Counted from the first letter of the stretch, positions 1-11,502 are shown. The stretch: 64,000 bases of DNA from Mugil cephalus (GCF_022458985.1 NC_061776.1:620001-684000), one strand, 5' to 3'. Program-made: numbers and translations. The notes: generated by a model not told the origin, from the sequence alone.

Positions 1-2679
1 ACAGCGGCTTACAGCTCCACGATCGCGTTGTGTTTTATGTTCGTTCACATAACTGGGCCAGCAACACTCTCACCATACATAATCACTGCTCATCGGACTT
101 AGAGTACACAACCATCAGATGCTGTCCCTTTTTCCTGCCGACAGAGCTAACAGTCGTGCTAATCACAGCTGTATACATACCACCACATGCTAACGTTAGC
201 TTAGCTCTCTCGGTCCCATCAGACACCCCCACAGTGTCCACATTATTGCAGGTGACTTTAACCAAGCAAACCTGAAGTCTGTCCTCCCTAAATTTTACCA
301 GCATGTTAAGTGTCCAACCAGAGGGAGAAACACATTAGATCATGTTTACACTAACATTAAACAGGCATACAGAGCCATACCACTCCCACACCTAGATCAG
401 TCAGACCATCTCTCTGCTCCTTACCGCTGCATACATCCCCCTCAGAAGAAGCTCCACTCCTCTGACTAAGACCATCACCACATGGCCTGAAGATGCACTT
501 CTCCAGCTCCAGGACTGTTTTGCTGACACTGAGTGGAGTATCTTTGAACAGCAGGACCTGGCTGCACACACAGAGGCTGTGCTATCCTACATCAAGTTCT
601 GCATGGGGAATGTCACAGTGGATAAACGCATCCGGATTTTCCCCAACCAGAAGCCCTGGATGACCAGCCAGGTCAGGATGCTCCTCAAGGACCGCAACAC
701 CGCCTTCAGGTTGCGCGATACAGAACTGTACAAGGCTGCCAGAGCCAACCTGAAAAGATGAATTACTAAAGCCAAACAGGAATACAAAACCAAAATAGAG
801 GATCATCTCTCTAACCACAACCCACGGCAGATGTGGCAGAGCATCCAGGAGATTACCAATTTCAGGGGGCAGAACAACACGTCAGTGTACTCAAGAGATC
901 AGCTGGTGGAGGAGCTGAACACCTTCTTCGCACGCTTTGAGATCCCAATCCGTAAATCAACAGCCACACGCCCAAAACCCCAACCTCAACCACCTCCCGG
1001 CTCCCACTCGCTCACTTTGCAGGTACGGGATGTGAATCGGGAGCTCCACAAAGTCAAGCCCAGGAAAGCTGCTGGACCTGATGGCGTTCCTGGGAAAATA
1101 CTCAGAGCCTGGGCGGATCAGCTTACACAGGTCTTCACCACCATCTTCAATCTCTCCTTGGCTCACGCCTCCATACCAACCTGCCTGAAGTCTGCCACCA
1201 TCATCCCGTCCCCAAGAAAACACCCACATCCAACCTCAACGACTACCGTCCCATCGCACTGACACCCACCATCACAAAGTGCCTGGAGCGGCTGGTCCTC
1301 AAGCATATCCAAGCCTGTCTCCCCCCTTCCTTTGATCCCCACCAGTTTGCCTACCGGGCAAACAAATCAACCAAAGACGCCATAACCATCGCTCTTCACA
1401 CCGCGCTGAGCCACTTGGAACATCGGGAGAGCTACGTCAGGATGCTCTTCATAGACTACAGCTCAGCCTTCAGTACTATCATCCCTGACATCCTGGTTAA
1501 CAAGCTGTCTGACCTTGGACTTTCCCCACCCATCAGCAGCTGGATAAAGGACTTCCTTACTAACCGGGCCCAAACAGTCAAACTTGGCTTCTACTTCACC
1601 TCCACCCGAACACTCAGCACGGCCTCCCCACAGGGGTGTGTGCTGAGATCCCTCCTCTATAACCTTTACACCTCCGACTGTAGACCGGCCCACAGCAGCA
1701 ACACCATTGTGAAGTTTGCTGATGACACGACTGTGGTGAGGCTGATCTCAGGAGGAGACGAGTCAGCCTACAGAAAAGAGATTGTGCAGCTGTCCGCGTG
1801 GTGTGCAGCAAACAACCTGGCTCTGAACACCACGAAGACTAAGGAGATCATCCTGGACTTCAGGAAACACAGGGCAGATCCGCCTCCCCTCACCATCAAT
1901 GGGGACTTAGTGGAGAGAGTGCGCACCTTCACCTTCCTGGGCACCACCATCTCTGCTGACCTGTCCTGGTCTGCTAACATCAAGGCTATCGTCAAGAAGG
2001 CCCAACAGCGTCTGCACTACCTGAGGAAGAACAACATCAACCAGAAGCTGTTGGTAACCTTCTACCGTTCCTCTATCGAGAGCATCCTGACCTACTGTAC
2101 CTCGGTATGGTTCTCCCTCTGCACCGAGGCAGACCGGAAGAAGCTCCAGGGAGTGGTCAAGACAGCGCAGAAGATCATGGGCTGCCCCCTCCACTCCCTC
2201 AAAGATATATATACATCTCGCTGCCTCAGCAGAGCGCAGACCATCACCAGAGACAACACCCATCCCGCCCACCACCTGCTGCCCTCTGGCAGACGCTACA
2301 GGTGCACCAGAGCCAGGACAAACGGACTCAAAAACAGTTTCTTTCCACAAGCCATCACCATCCTGAATGCACACATGCACTAGACCCCCAACATGCAAAA
2401 AAATCCTGTGCAACTACCTCACATACTTTCTTTGCAATAATTTTACCATTGTCACGTGCAATATCCTCATGTGCAATAACGTGTAGAAATGGGCAATAAC
2501 CTGTCATTTTTTTATATTTTGTATTTTTATATTTAAATTATTTTGTATTTATATTGTGGTTTTATACTGTCTATGTTGGGACCAGCGCCTCATTGAAGCC
2601 CCCCTGTAATTTCGTTGTGCTACAGTACGTCTGTTGTACAATGACAATAAAAGCTTTCTATTCTATTCTATTCTATTCT
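1..2679 (+). mobile_element. LINE (non-LTR retrotransposon), truncated and frameshifted
   Basis: The window opens inside a LINE. Endonuclease remnants cover roughly 200-560 (a GDFNQANLK-like block near 250, an SDH block near 400). Reverse transcriptase follows in two pieces, 831-1262 and 1415-2383, separated by a frameshift. The second piece has [13 protein letters not shown], a PQGCVL block and the catalytic FADD at 1715-1726. The C-terminal region ends near 2383. A 3' UTR follows and ends in a short TTCTA repeat tail at about 2655-2679, as in fish LINEs of the CR1/L2/Rex/jockey group. A stop codon interrupts the linker at about 759-761. It is dead. The exact clade is not resolved. Confidence 0.85.
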
Positions 2680-2689
2680 GCTTCCAGAT

Positions 2690-3480
2690 GACTAAAGTGA
2701 TCAGGGAGACAGGTAGGAAGGTATGAGGTGTGTTATCTGGAAGGAAAACGACAACAAGGAGACTTGGTGGTGGAATGAGGAAGAGAAGGAGAATATTCAG
2801 GGGAAGAGGCTGGCTAGGAAGAAGGGGACATTGAGAGGATGGAGGAAAGTAGGCAGGAATAACGAGAGATGCAGTGAGAGGTGAAGATAGAGGCGGCAAA
2901 GGCCAAACAGAGGGAGGACATGAATGAGAGGTTGGACAGTAAGGAAGGTCAGAAGGATTTGTACCAGTTGATGAGGCAGAGGGACAGAGATGGGAGGGAT
3001 GTGGAACAAGTTAGAGTGATTAAAGATAGAGATGGAAATGTGTTGATGGGAGACAGGAGTATGAGGGGAAGATGGAAGGAGTTAGGATGGCTTTGAAGAC
3101 GATGAAGAGTGGGAAGGTGGTTGGTCCTGATGACATACCTGTGGACGTATGGACATGTCCAGGAAAGAAGGAGGTGGAGTTTATACCTGGTTTGTTTAAG
3201 AGGATCTTGGTGAGTGAGAGGAAGCCTGAGGAATAGAGGAGGAGTGTTCTGGTGATGATGAACTACAGAGTTATGAAGCTGATGAGCCGTACAACGAAGA
3301 TGTGGGAAAGAGTAGTGGAAGCTAGGCTAAGGGGAGACGTTAGCATTTGTGAGCAGCAGTATGGTTTGATACTGAGAAAGAGCAGATGTGATATTTACCT
3401 TGAGAATGCTGATGTAGAAGTAGAGAGAAGGGCAGAAGGAGCTGCATTGTGTCTTTATAGATCTAGAGAAAACGTCTGAC
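2690..3480 (+). mobile_element. RTE-like LINE fragment, internally deleted
   Basis: The translation contains ERLDSKEGQKDLYQLMRQRD, RVIKDRDGNVLMGD, SGKVVGPDDIPVDVW and YRVMKLMSRTTKMWERVVEA, which are linker and early RT blocks of RTE-type elements as I remember the family. Reading frames shift between blocks and the palm catalytic region is missing. The last 270 bases are duplicated upstream of V3 (8640-8915). Confidence 0.6.
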
Positions 3481-3800
3481 TGAATGGTCTATCTTCAACA
3501 TATCTCTGAGATCTCCTACTATCACATGTCCCATTAAGGTCACTCAGGTCTTCTGGTTGTCCCAAGAACAAGGTTGAAGCTCAGAGGAGATCATTCTTTC
3601 TCTGCTGCAGCCCTCAAACTCTGGACCAGTTTCCCTCTGTAGGCTGTCCCAGACACTGCCTGGTTTAAATCCCTTCTTTAAACTCATTTTGATTCTTTGG
3701 TCTTTAATTCAGTTTGGAGAGCTGCTCTTTCTGACTTTTATTGTGTTTTTATCTGATGCTTTTAATTCGGCATTTTGTTTCTTTCTTTTCTAGCTCTTGT
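3481..3800 (+). mobile_element. LINE 3' (RT C-terminal) remnant
   Basis: Broken frames resemble the LINE C-terminal pattern of a GDHSFSAAALKLWTSFPL-type block followed by a short tail domain, as in L2/Rex-like elements. It directly abuts the RTE-like piece and is copied with it at 8915-9250, so the junction existed before the V1/V3 duplication. Confidence 0.5.
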
Positions 3801-4009
3801 CAAAGCTTCTGGAAGCCACTTTTTCACATTGTCGAACTCACCTTTTTATCTCCACTAGAGGGCGACATCATCAAGTAGGCGGTGCACTACTTGTGCACTG
3901 GGTTCAACCATTGTGTTAATAATAACTGCTGCTGTGAAGAGAACAATTGTCAGACTGAATGTTGAACATCAGCTAGTTTCTCCTGTTGATTTAAAACTTT
4001 GTTGTACAG

Positions 4010-4481
4010 ATGGAACATTGGCTGTGGATTATTCTTGCTGCTCTTTTCTTTGGTAAGATAGAAAGCTCAACATGTTTCCTCTCCACACACTTGAACACAT
4101 TTAAAGCTGCTGATTGTTGTCCTTGAATCAATCATCTTTATTGATTCATCTCTTCCTCTGCATGTTCTGTTCTTCCCCAGAGTGTAAAGGAGAAGACAAA
4201 GTGATGCAGACACCAGGAGATGTCATTGCTACTGAAGGAGACACTCTCACACTCAACTGTACTTTTGAGGCCAGTGGAGGAACCGACTATTTGTTCTGGT
4301 ACAAACAAGATCAAAGCGGCATCCCGAAGTACATTTTGCAACGTCAAAAATTTGGAAAACAAAATGCTCCAGATTTCCCTGAAGACAGATTTGATGCTAA
4401 AATCAACCAGACCTCAGTTCCTCTGAAGATCCAGAAGCTTCATGTGTCAGACTCTGCTGTGTACTACTATGCTCTGAGGCC
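4010..4481 (+). pseudogene. TRA/TRD V segment V1 (family A), second conserved Cys replaced by Tyr
   Basis: Leader exon 4010-4052 encodes [15 protein letters not shown] and splices in phase 1 (donor GTAAGA, acceptor ending TCTTCCCCAG at 4180). V exon 4181-4481 reads from [13 protein letters not shown] through a first Cys (codon 4258-4260), the FWYKQ tryptophan motif and DRFDAKI. The J-proximal motif reads SAVYYYALR: the codon at 4468-4470 is TAT where other family members have TGT. The reading frame, splice sites and RSS are intact, so it could rearrange, but the V domain would lack its canonical disulfide. In IMGT terms this is an ORF or pseudogene. The 5' flank shares the duplication with V3. 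Confidence 0.9.
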
Positions 4482-4519
4482 CACAGTGACAGGAAACACC
4501 ACAACTCTGAACAAAAACC
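4482..4519 (+). other. V1 RSS (22-bp spacer)
   Basis: Heptamer CACAGTG 4482-4488, 22-bp spacer, nonamer ACAAAAACC 4511-4519. The coding flank is two bases (CC) past the last full codon. Confidence 0.95.
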
Positions 4520-4710
4520 TTTGGAGCAATGACAACACAATACTCCACAACATCCACTAGAGGGAGCCACACTCTGTTCAACCACTGATTTCTGACTCAT
4601 TGGACTGAGGACAAAGACAACAGAGAAATGAAGCAGTTGACATCTGAGACAGAGCTGCTGTTGAAGCAGAGAAGAATTTGATTGTTGAGTTGAAGTCAAG
4701 CTGTAACTGG

Positions 4711-4750
4711 CCCCGCCCACTCAACATCATCAGCTCATCCAATGACATTA
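4711..4750 (+). promoter_or_regulatory. Putative family B V promoter block (V2)
   Basis: A GC box CCCCGCCC (4711-4718), a CCAAT box (4739-4743) and a CRE-like TGACATTA (4743-4750) lie about 75-115 bp before the leader ATG and are the same in all six family B copies. Here the upstream ATTGG motif seen in the other five copies reads ATTGT through a one-base loss (about 4681). The regulatory role is inferred from position and conservation. Confidence 0.45.
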
Positions 4751-4824
4751 TTTCTTCCTCATTCTACTCTGGTGGAAGAACATTGTTGATGTGCTGTCTG
4801 TCTGGCTTTAATAACTCCAAAGAC

Positions 4825-5439
4825 ATGTTGCTTTACCTCTTTTTGCTTCTTTCTCACATTATAGGTGAGTTGAAGAACAGGGATTCAAGTTTTGTTGAAG
4901 CTGCTGCATTAACCAGATATACAGACTGCACTTCACAACTCTTCTTGTTTCTTTGCTCTGATACAATGAAAATCATCTTTTCATCATCTTCTACATTGTA
5001 CTGACAGAGTTGTACAGTTGATTTTGTTGTGAATGTCCACAGAATAACACTGTACAGGAGACATTTTCACTGTCTTCTCCTCTCAGCCTCATGGACAATG
5101 TTAGTCTAATGGCTTCATGTTCTCTACTTTTTCCAGGGCTAACAGCTGGAGACACAATCTCTCCTGAACGAGATGAAGTCAGTGGAAGAGAAGGACAATC
5201 TGTCACACTCTCATGCAACTATCAGACAAGTTCAGATTATCCTGTACTTTACTGGTACAGACATCATTCTGACCTTCAGGCTCCTCAGTTTATTCTCTAT
5301 AAAGGAGCTAAAGATTATAGTGGGAGAGAACACATTCCTGATAATCGCTATACATCAAAAACAACAGATACATCAACTGAACTGACCATAACAGACCTAA
5401 CCCTGGCAGAAACAGCTCTCTACTACTGTGCTCTAGAAA
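4825..5439 (+). CDS. TRA/TRD V segment V2 (family B), apparently functional
   Basis: Leader exon 4825-4864 encodes MLLYLFLLLSHII plus one base, with donor GTGAGT. The intron ends TTTTTCCAG at 5136. V exon 5137-5439 starts GLTAGDTISPERDEVSG, has VTLSCNY (first Cys), LYWYRHH (Trp), LTITDLTLAETALYYC (second Cys, codon 5427-5429) and ends CALE plus one base. This is a complete Ig V domain for a TCR alpha or delta chain, joined to D/J by RAG. It is the second member of the V1-V2 cassette: its ATG lies 343 bp after the V1 heptamer. No internal damage is seen. Confidence 0.93.
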
Positions 5440-5478
5440 CACAGTGATACAAAGTGTAGAAGAGGCTGTACAAAAACC
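5440..5478 (+). other. V2 RSS (23-bp spacer)
   Basis: Heptamer CACAGTG 5440-5446, 23-bp spacer, nonamer ACAAAAACC 5470-5478. Confidence 0.95.
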
Positions 5479-5730
5479 TGAACCCAGATATGTGACTACT
5501 CTTCAAAGAGGAGGGAAGTGGTATTCAAACCACAGCTTCATATCAGATGGATTCTGCTAATTCCTGTTTTATCAGAGTCACTGTGGTTACAGCTGCTAAT
5601 GAAACACTGTGGGAGGATTCACATGTGCAGCAAATCCACATCAATGACAAACCAACTGAAGGTTCACACACTAAACACCATGGACACTAACAGAATCATT
5701 CTACATCTGAAATAACTACAAGGAAGCATA
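5479..5730 (+). repeat. Family B 3' flank, conserved in all six copies
   Basis: About 250 bp after the RSS is shared with the flanks of V6, V11, V15, V17 and V19. It includes short open frames that are the same in every copy only because the DNA was duplicated. No function is seen. Confidence 0.8.
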
Positions 5731-6699
5731 TGTTTCTGCATTAAGGTTATGTTGCATTGTTCTTCTCATGTTGTTTAGATCTTATTGTTTGAATAATTGG
5801 GATCATATATTCAGTGTTTTATATTTGTTTTCAGTATTGATCAGTGGCGGACTGTGCAAGTCGCTTTTCCTATCAAGCACATCTAATAAATGATTTAACT
5901 CAGGGGAAACACCGTCTCTTAAAATGATCATCATGACAACGCTATAGAAAGCTTTAAGATCATACAAATAACAATAAAACAGAACGTTGCACAGACATCA
6001 AGAACCACATACATCAAATCCAGCAGAAATATTAATCTCGACCGAAAACTGCAAAAACACATGAAAGATGGAAATAAAATTAATTTTACTGACCATAAAG
6101 AAACTATTCAGACTTTTCCTCTGATCATGAGAGCCAGGGGTTCTGCTCCTTATTAATGGACTGAAAGTGGCTGACAAATTCTTTCCTGTAGTTGCCTAGG
6201 ACTTCTTAACAATGTCAGCTTTTCTTGAAAAGTCTGTCTTGAAGATGTCTTTGACCGTATATCCTCAACCAGCTCGATTTCTCCTCCTTCAGGAATTGTA
6301 CCATCACAACTCAGGTATTCAATGAACACAACTACATTTCTGCTCATCTAGCTCGCATCAGATGCAGTTCTCTAGCTCTGGCTAGCTCACTCTCTGACTG
6401 TCCAATCAGAGGCTGTGAGGACACTGACATCACCATACACCTGCAAGCAGACCATGGTGTCCTCAACTCAATATCTGATTGGTTGAAGCAGCAGTCTGGT
6501 CAACACTTACTTTATGCTGCAGGACAGCAGAAGTGATTCTGAAGGCCTCCAGGCAGATTTCTTTGAGCCTAGCAACAAATGAATGCTTAAATGTGATTGG
6601 ATAAGAGCTTTGATATGAAAACACGCTTGAAAGCAGCACAACAAGGGAAAAGCTAGAAAGGAAGCGAAGAGACCTTTAGGAATTATTCAATGGGTATTC
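5731..6699. other. Intergenic stretch without a recognised gene
   Basis: No V segment, RNA gene or coding transposon domain was recognised. A block from about 5836 (ATCAGTGGCGGACTGTGCAA) to about 6540 has the look of a non-autonomous DNA-transposon relic, but I could not define its ends. Confidence 0.4.
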
Positions 6700-8260
6700 A
6701 TGGAAAATATCAGTAAGTCATCAACACCACTGTCCCCCGTCTGCAGGCGCAGCAGCCGAACTTGTTTATGGTGATCAATGGGGACTTCAACCACGTCACC
6801 TTGGACAGAACACTCACAGAATTCACCCAGTATGTTGATTGTCACACCCGTGACAACAAAACACTGAATCTGCTGTATGTAAATGCCTGCAATGCATACA
6901 GTATAACGGCCCTACCATCACTAGGCAGGTCTGATCACAACCTTGTCCTGCTCACCCCAAAGTACGTCCCGCTTGTCCAACGGCAGCCTGTGTCCAAAAG
7001 GACTGTATGGATGTGGACACAGGAGGCCCTGCAGGACTGCTTTGAGTCCACCGACTGGGAGGCCCTCTATCAGCCTCATGGGGAAGACGTCAGCAGCATG
7101 GCAGACTGCATCACAGAATATATCAAATTCTGTGATGACTCTGCTGAATGACAAAAGGAGAGCCTTCAGGTCTGGAGACAAGGAGGAGCTAAGGAGGGTA
7201 CAGCATCAACTGCAGGACAAGCTGAGGGAGTGCAAGGACTCCTACAGGTGTCAGGATTTTAGTGGTGAAGTGGTGTAGAGGACCCAAGTGCAGGACTCAA
7301 GATGAGGCCGGGTTTCAAACAAAAAAGTATTTAATGAAAACGAACAAAAACCCAAAAGGCGCTGCACACAAGCAGGTAATTCCAAAGACTAAAAATAAAC
7401 TCCAGTAACATGATAGAAAAACTTACAGGACACAAACAAGGCCAGGAAGAAGGTAACATTACACACTCACCGGGGGAAAAACATCAATGACGTGACAGAG
7501 AACAAAGGGAAAGGCAGGGCTATAAATGCACAAGAGGGCTCAGGGATGACAAGACACAGGTGAAACAGATCAGGGCAATCAAACCAGGTGAGACCAATTA
7601 ACAATCAACACACACAAGGAAACACAACAGACAGGAAAACAAGTACTTGACAAAATAAAAGAGGAAACACAAAACATGGCACAAAATAAAAGACAGAACC
7701 GTGACAACAGGAGGAAGCTGGAGGCCAAACTCCAGCAGAAGAGCATGAGGGAGGTGTGGTCAGGAATGAAGGACATAACTGGCTGTGGGGGGAGAGACAG
7801 GCTGTGGAGGTGGTGGAGGAGAACAGATACCTGGGAGTGAGCATCGGTAACAGACTGAACTGGAGGACCGACAGTACAGCTGTGTCCTAGAAGGCCTGCA
7901 GAGACTCTACTTCCTGAGGAAGCTGAGATCCTTCAATGTGTGCAGGAAGATGCTGGAGATCTTCTACCAGTCTGTTGTGGCCAGAACCCTTTTCTCTGCT
8001 GTGGTCTGCTGGAGGAACAGCAACACACTGAATAACCTGATCAGGAAGGCTGGCTCTGTCATTGGCTGGGAGAGGAGGACACTTAAGAAACTGATATCAG
8101 TCATGGATAATCCTGACCTCCCTCTCCACCAGACGATAGACAACAGAGCTCCTTCTCCAAGAGACTCAGACAAAGAACGCTACAGGAAATCTGTCCTGTC
8201 TCAATCCATACGCCTGTTTAACTCCTCATCTGTATGTGACACATAACATACACTGTTATA
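6700..8260 (+). mobile_element. LINE remnant, interrupted by a 458-bp insertion
   Basis: An endonuclease fragment at 6762-7151 has INGDFNHVTLD, a TLNLLYVN block and SDHNLVLLTP. The linker continues in another frame to about 7248, is split by the 7249-7706 insertion, and resumes at 7712. The central RT, including the catalytic motif, is deleted. The C-terminal RT part is at 7800-8246 (SVVARTLFSAVVCW). It belongs to the same broad fish LINE group as 1-2679. Confidence 0.8.
7249..7706. mobile_element. 458-bp TG...CA element, probable solo LTR, with 5-bp target duplication
   Basis: It begins TGTCAGGATTTT and ends GAACCGTGACA. It is flanked by ACAGG at 7244-7248 and 7707-7711, and removing it restores continuity of the host LINE. 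The 5-bp duplication and TG/CA ends fit an LTR. The ends are also imperfectly inverted (TGTCAGG versus TGTCACGG), so a small DNA transposon remains possible. It has no coding capacity. Confidence 0.65.
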
Positions 8261-8624
8261 TAGGATGTATGGTGTCGAGTGCCTGTACATTGTTGCTGCA
8301 ACTGAGAAATTTCCCAGTTTGGGATGAATAGAGCGTCTGTCTGTGGTTTAGATATTTTTAGGCCAGCAGAGAAGGCCTTGCAGGTCCTGGCAGCCTGAAA
8401 GTCCAGACATAGGGAGTCACAAGCCAGTTTACTTCTTGTGCTGATCCAAAGTCTAGATAGATGGAGAGGGTTGTGTCAAGAAGTGAACCCAGCATAAAAC
8501 CTTTGTCAAACTAAACATGTGAATCATAAACATGTCTTTCACTCCAGATCAGTCAGGACTCTTCTTAACAATGACCACCATCTGAGCTGCTGACCTACAG
8601 GGTCCTGGTGGGAATAGAGCTACT
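8261..8624. other. Unassigned intergenic stretch
   Basis: The first ~70 bases are probably LINE 3' UTR. The rest shows no recognised coding or RNA feature. Confidence 0.35.
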
Positions 8625-9250
8625 GTTGGTTGAAGGAGGAAGACAAGAGTTTAGGACGGAAGCCTGAGGAATGGAGGAGGAGTGTTCTGGTGATGATGAT
8701 GAACTACAGAGGTATGAAGCTGATGAACCATACAATGAAGATGTGGGAAAGAGTAGTGGAAGCTAGGCTAAGGGGAGACATTAGCATTTGTGAGCAGCAG
8801 TATGGTTTGATGCTGGGAAAGAGCAGATGTGATATTTACCTTGAGAATGCTGATGTAGAAGTAGAGAGAAGGGCAGAAGGAGCTGCATTGTCTTTATAGA
8901 TCTAGAGAAAGCGTCTGACTGAACGGTCTATCTTCAACATATCTCTGAGATCTCCTACTACCACATGTCCCCTTTAAGGTCACTCAGGTCTTCTGGTTGT
9001 CCCAAGAACAAGGTTGAAGCTGAGAGGAGATCATTCTTTCTCTTCTGCAGGCCTCAAACTCTGGACCAGTTTCCCTCTGTAGGCTGTCCCAGACACTGCC
9101 TGGTTTAAATCCCTTCTTTAAACTCATTTTGATTCTTTGGTCTTTACTTCAGTTTGAGAGCTGCTCTTTCTGGCTTTTTATTGTGTTTTTATCTGGTGCT
9201 TTTAATTCGGCATTTTGTTCTTTTTCCTTTTCCAACTTTTTTCAAAGTTT
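8625..9250 (+). mobile_element. Second copy of the RTE-like plus LINE 3' fragments
   Basis: It repeats 3210-3800 with substitutions and small indels, including the same RTE-to-LINE junction. It is truncated on its left side relative to the V1 copy. Confidence 0.65.
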
Positions 9251-9450
9251 CTGGAAGCCCCTTTTTCACACTGTTGAACTCACCTTTTTATCTCCACTAG
9301 AGGGCGACATCATCAAGTAGGCGGTGCACTACTTGTGCACTGGGTTCAACCATTGTGTCAATAATAACTGCTGCTGTGAAGAGAACAATTGTCAGACTGA
9401 ATGTTGAACATCAGCTAGTTTCTCCTGTTGATTTAAACCTTGTTGTACAG

Positions 9451-9922
9451 ATGGAACATTGGCTGTGGATTATTCTTGCTGCTCTATTCTTTGGTAAGAT
9501 AGAAAGCTCAACATGTTTCCTCTTCACACACTTGAACACATTTAAAGCTGCTGATTGTTGTCCTTGAATCAATCATCTTTATTGATTCATCTCTTCCTCT
9601 GCATGTTCTGTTCTTCCCCAGAGTGTAAAGGAGAAGACAAAGTGATGCAGACACCAGGAGATGTCATTGCTACTGAAGGAGACACTCTCACACTCAACTG
9701 TACTTTTGAGACCAGTGGATATCACTATTTGTTCTGGTACAAACAAGAAGTTAATAGTTTCCCAAAGTACATTTTGCGCCGTGATAATTTTGGAGAAGTT
9801 GACAATGCTCCAGATTTCCCAAAAGACAGATTTGATGCTGAGCTCAAAGAAAAATCAGTTCCTCTGAAGATCCAGAAGCTTCATGTGTCTGACTCTGCTG
9901 TGTACTACTGTGCTCTGAGGCC
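9451..9922 (+). CDS. TRA/TRD V segment V3 (family A), apparently functional
   Basis: Leader exon 9451-9493 encodes [15 protein letters not shown]. The donor is GTAAGA and the acceptor CCCCAG ends at 9621. V exon 9622-9922 runs [18 protein letters not shown] (first Cys), [32 protein letters not shown] (second Cys present). It is a complete V domain with intact signal peptide, splice sites and RSS. It is the closest relative of V1 by flank and of V12 and V16 by coding sequence. No family B partner follows it. Confidence 0.94.
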
Positions 9923-9960
9923 CACAGTGACAGGAAACACCAAAACTCTGAACAAAAACC
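9923..9960 (+). other. V3 RSS (22-bp spacer)
   Basis: Heptamer CACAGTG 9923-9929, nonamer ACAAAAACC 9952-9960. Confidence 0.95.
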
Positions 9961-10010
9961 TTTGGAGCAAAGACAACACAATACTCCACAACATCCACTA
10001 GAGGGAGCCA

Positions 10011-10240
10011 TGCAGCAGTAAATCCAGTCTCTGAGCTCTAATGACCACTGGATTCTATCTAGAATAGTGTTGTTCCATGTGACTGTTGTGAAACCAGGCT
10101 CACACCCAATGCGTTTCCTATTAATGTTTTACTGGTGATACAAAGAACAGGGTGGAGGTGTGGATGTAATCAGACTACATCCATTTCTGGACTCATCCAT
10201 CCTACAAGTAACAAATACATCAAGTAGTTTTCCAGCATCA
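10011..10240 (+). repeat. V3 3' flank shared with V9 and V13
   Basis: It begins after TAGAGGGAGCCATGCAGCAG and matches 29210-29440 and 44665-44900. The similarity stops at about 10240 after CCAGCATCA, where unrelated sequence starts, marking an insertion or recombination boundary. Confidence 0.8.
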
Positions 10241-11265
10241 TGTTGTGCTCTGGCACAACTGTGGTGTAAATATAGTCTGTATGATGCCTCTCACAGAAAC
10301 ACCATTTATGTTGGGGATTGAACACTGCCTCCTACAGACGGTGCCGATCCAGGTTGGTGGGTTATTGGCTATCAAATTCGTAAAATATGAATATCGAAAT
10401 ATTAATAATTACTATAAACATATGAATAGGATTTAATTAACATTAAATCCACCTCAGGGCAATAGACAGACAATTTACCAAGAATCAGTCTCATAAAGGT
10501 GGGTATGCTAACTATTAACACGGAACCACGCTTAATAATTAACTTAATAATCACAAAGAATGGTACCCTATTAATAGTAGCAAACCTGAAGGATTTAAGA
10601 GTTCTACAGCGTAGAGGTTGGCATGTTCACTCTTATACATTAATACACGAGCAAAGCTTCAAAGAAAGTTTGTTGGACACATCTAGAAAATGAAATAAAA
10701 CATTAAACTAAGGTGATCTACATACACTCTGTACGTGTGTGTGTGTGTGTGTGTGTGTGTGGTGAAACAAGATGGAGGGTGGTTGCTTTGTCCTAAGACA
10801 GAGGGTTACAACCAATTTGGCTCCAAGACGGCCTCTAAGGCCAACCACATGTGATGTGGGGGGAGAGGAACAAAGGTGTGTCCTTTGTTCACCATCAGGT
10901 CACAAATTAAAGTTGTAGGTTAAATGATTAGAGACGATAGACGACAACAACAAGCTCAGTATTTCATTGATTTCAGTCACTACATACACTGGCATGGTTG
11001 GAGTCTTCCATGCTAAGTCAAGGTATGTACCAGGTAAACTAACTAGGCCCAGTTATGATACCAAGTCACGTCCAAGAAGAAAAGATGGTGGTTAGTGTCC
11101 TGATTTGCCGGTCCTGCTGTGGTGGGGTTGCAGAGTCCAGTGGTTGTTGTCCTTGTTGAATGAACTGCAGCTGTCCTGGCTGTGTAGTTCTAGTTCTGTT
11201 GAAGAGGGTCCTTGGTTCTCCTTAGAGAGTCGAATGGTTGTTTTTTGTTGTTGTGTGGCTCCGTC
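10241..11265. other. Unassigned repeat-like DNA hosting the minus-strand LINE
   Basis: No coding domain was recognised. The sequence looks like the non-coding part of a retroelement split by the LINE, and may continue at 15353-15630. This is inference from the two-sided context only. Confidence 0.35.
10735..10761. repeat. (GT)n microsatellite
   Basis: An uninterrupted GT dinucleotide run of about 13 units. Confidence 0.95.
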
Positions 11266-11469
11266 GCTTGTTAACTTTCTTTCTGTTTATTTAAGAAAGG
11301 GACAGTGCAATTTCATAGAACACATGATTACCCATGGTTAAAAAAGCCAGAATTAGCCAGAAGGCTAGTTTTCATCTGTAGTCCCCTGGCCTTGATGTAA
11401 AAAAGGCAATAAGAAGCATACAATACATGTACAATATAATACAAGATACATAAACAACACTTACTGTAT

Positions 11470-11473
<4 letters not shown>

Positions 11474-11502
<29 letters not shown>
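11474..11502 (+). repeat. A29 homopolymer
   Basis: A run of 29 A on the + strand inside the 3' UTR of the minus-strand LINE (T run in element sense). Confidence 0.95.

Larger units (their letters stand above)
3210..4560 (+). repeat. V1-unit of a segmental duplication (partner 8640-10010)
   Basis: The RTE and LINE fragments, the V promoter region (with a conserved block TATCTCCACTAGAGGGCGAC at about 3849), leader, intron, V exon and RSS are collinear with 8640-10010. The repeat-derived part differs by scattered substitutions and small indels. The V exons differ mainly in the loop regions. Confidence 0.85.
8640..10010 (+). repeat. V3-unit of the segmental duplication (partner 3210-4560)
   Basis: Collinear with the V1 unit from the RTE fragment through the V exon and RSS. 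The 3' flanks diverge after the shared TAGAGGGAGCCA: V1 continues into the family B cassette, V3 into the flank type shared with V9 and V13. Confidence 0.85.

Noticed and set aside
4678-5004. Repeated 100-codon ORF MVELKSSCNWPRPLN... before each family B gene
   Set aside because: It spans the promoter, leader exon and intron in one frame. It recurs only because the cassette is duplicated.
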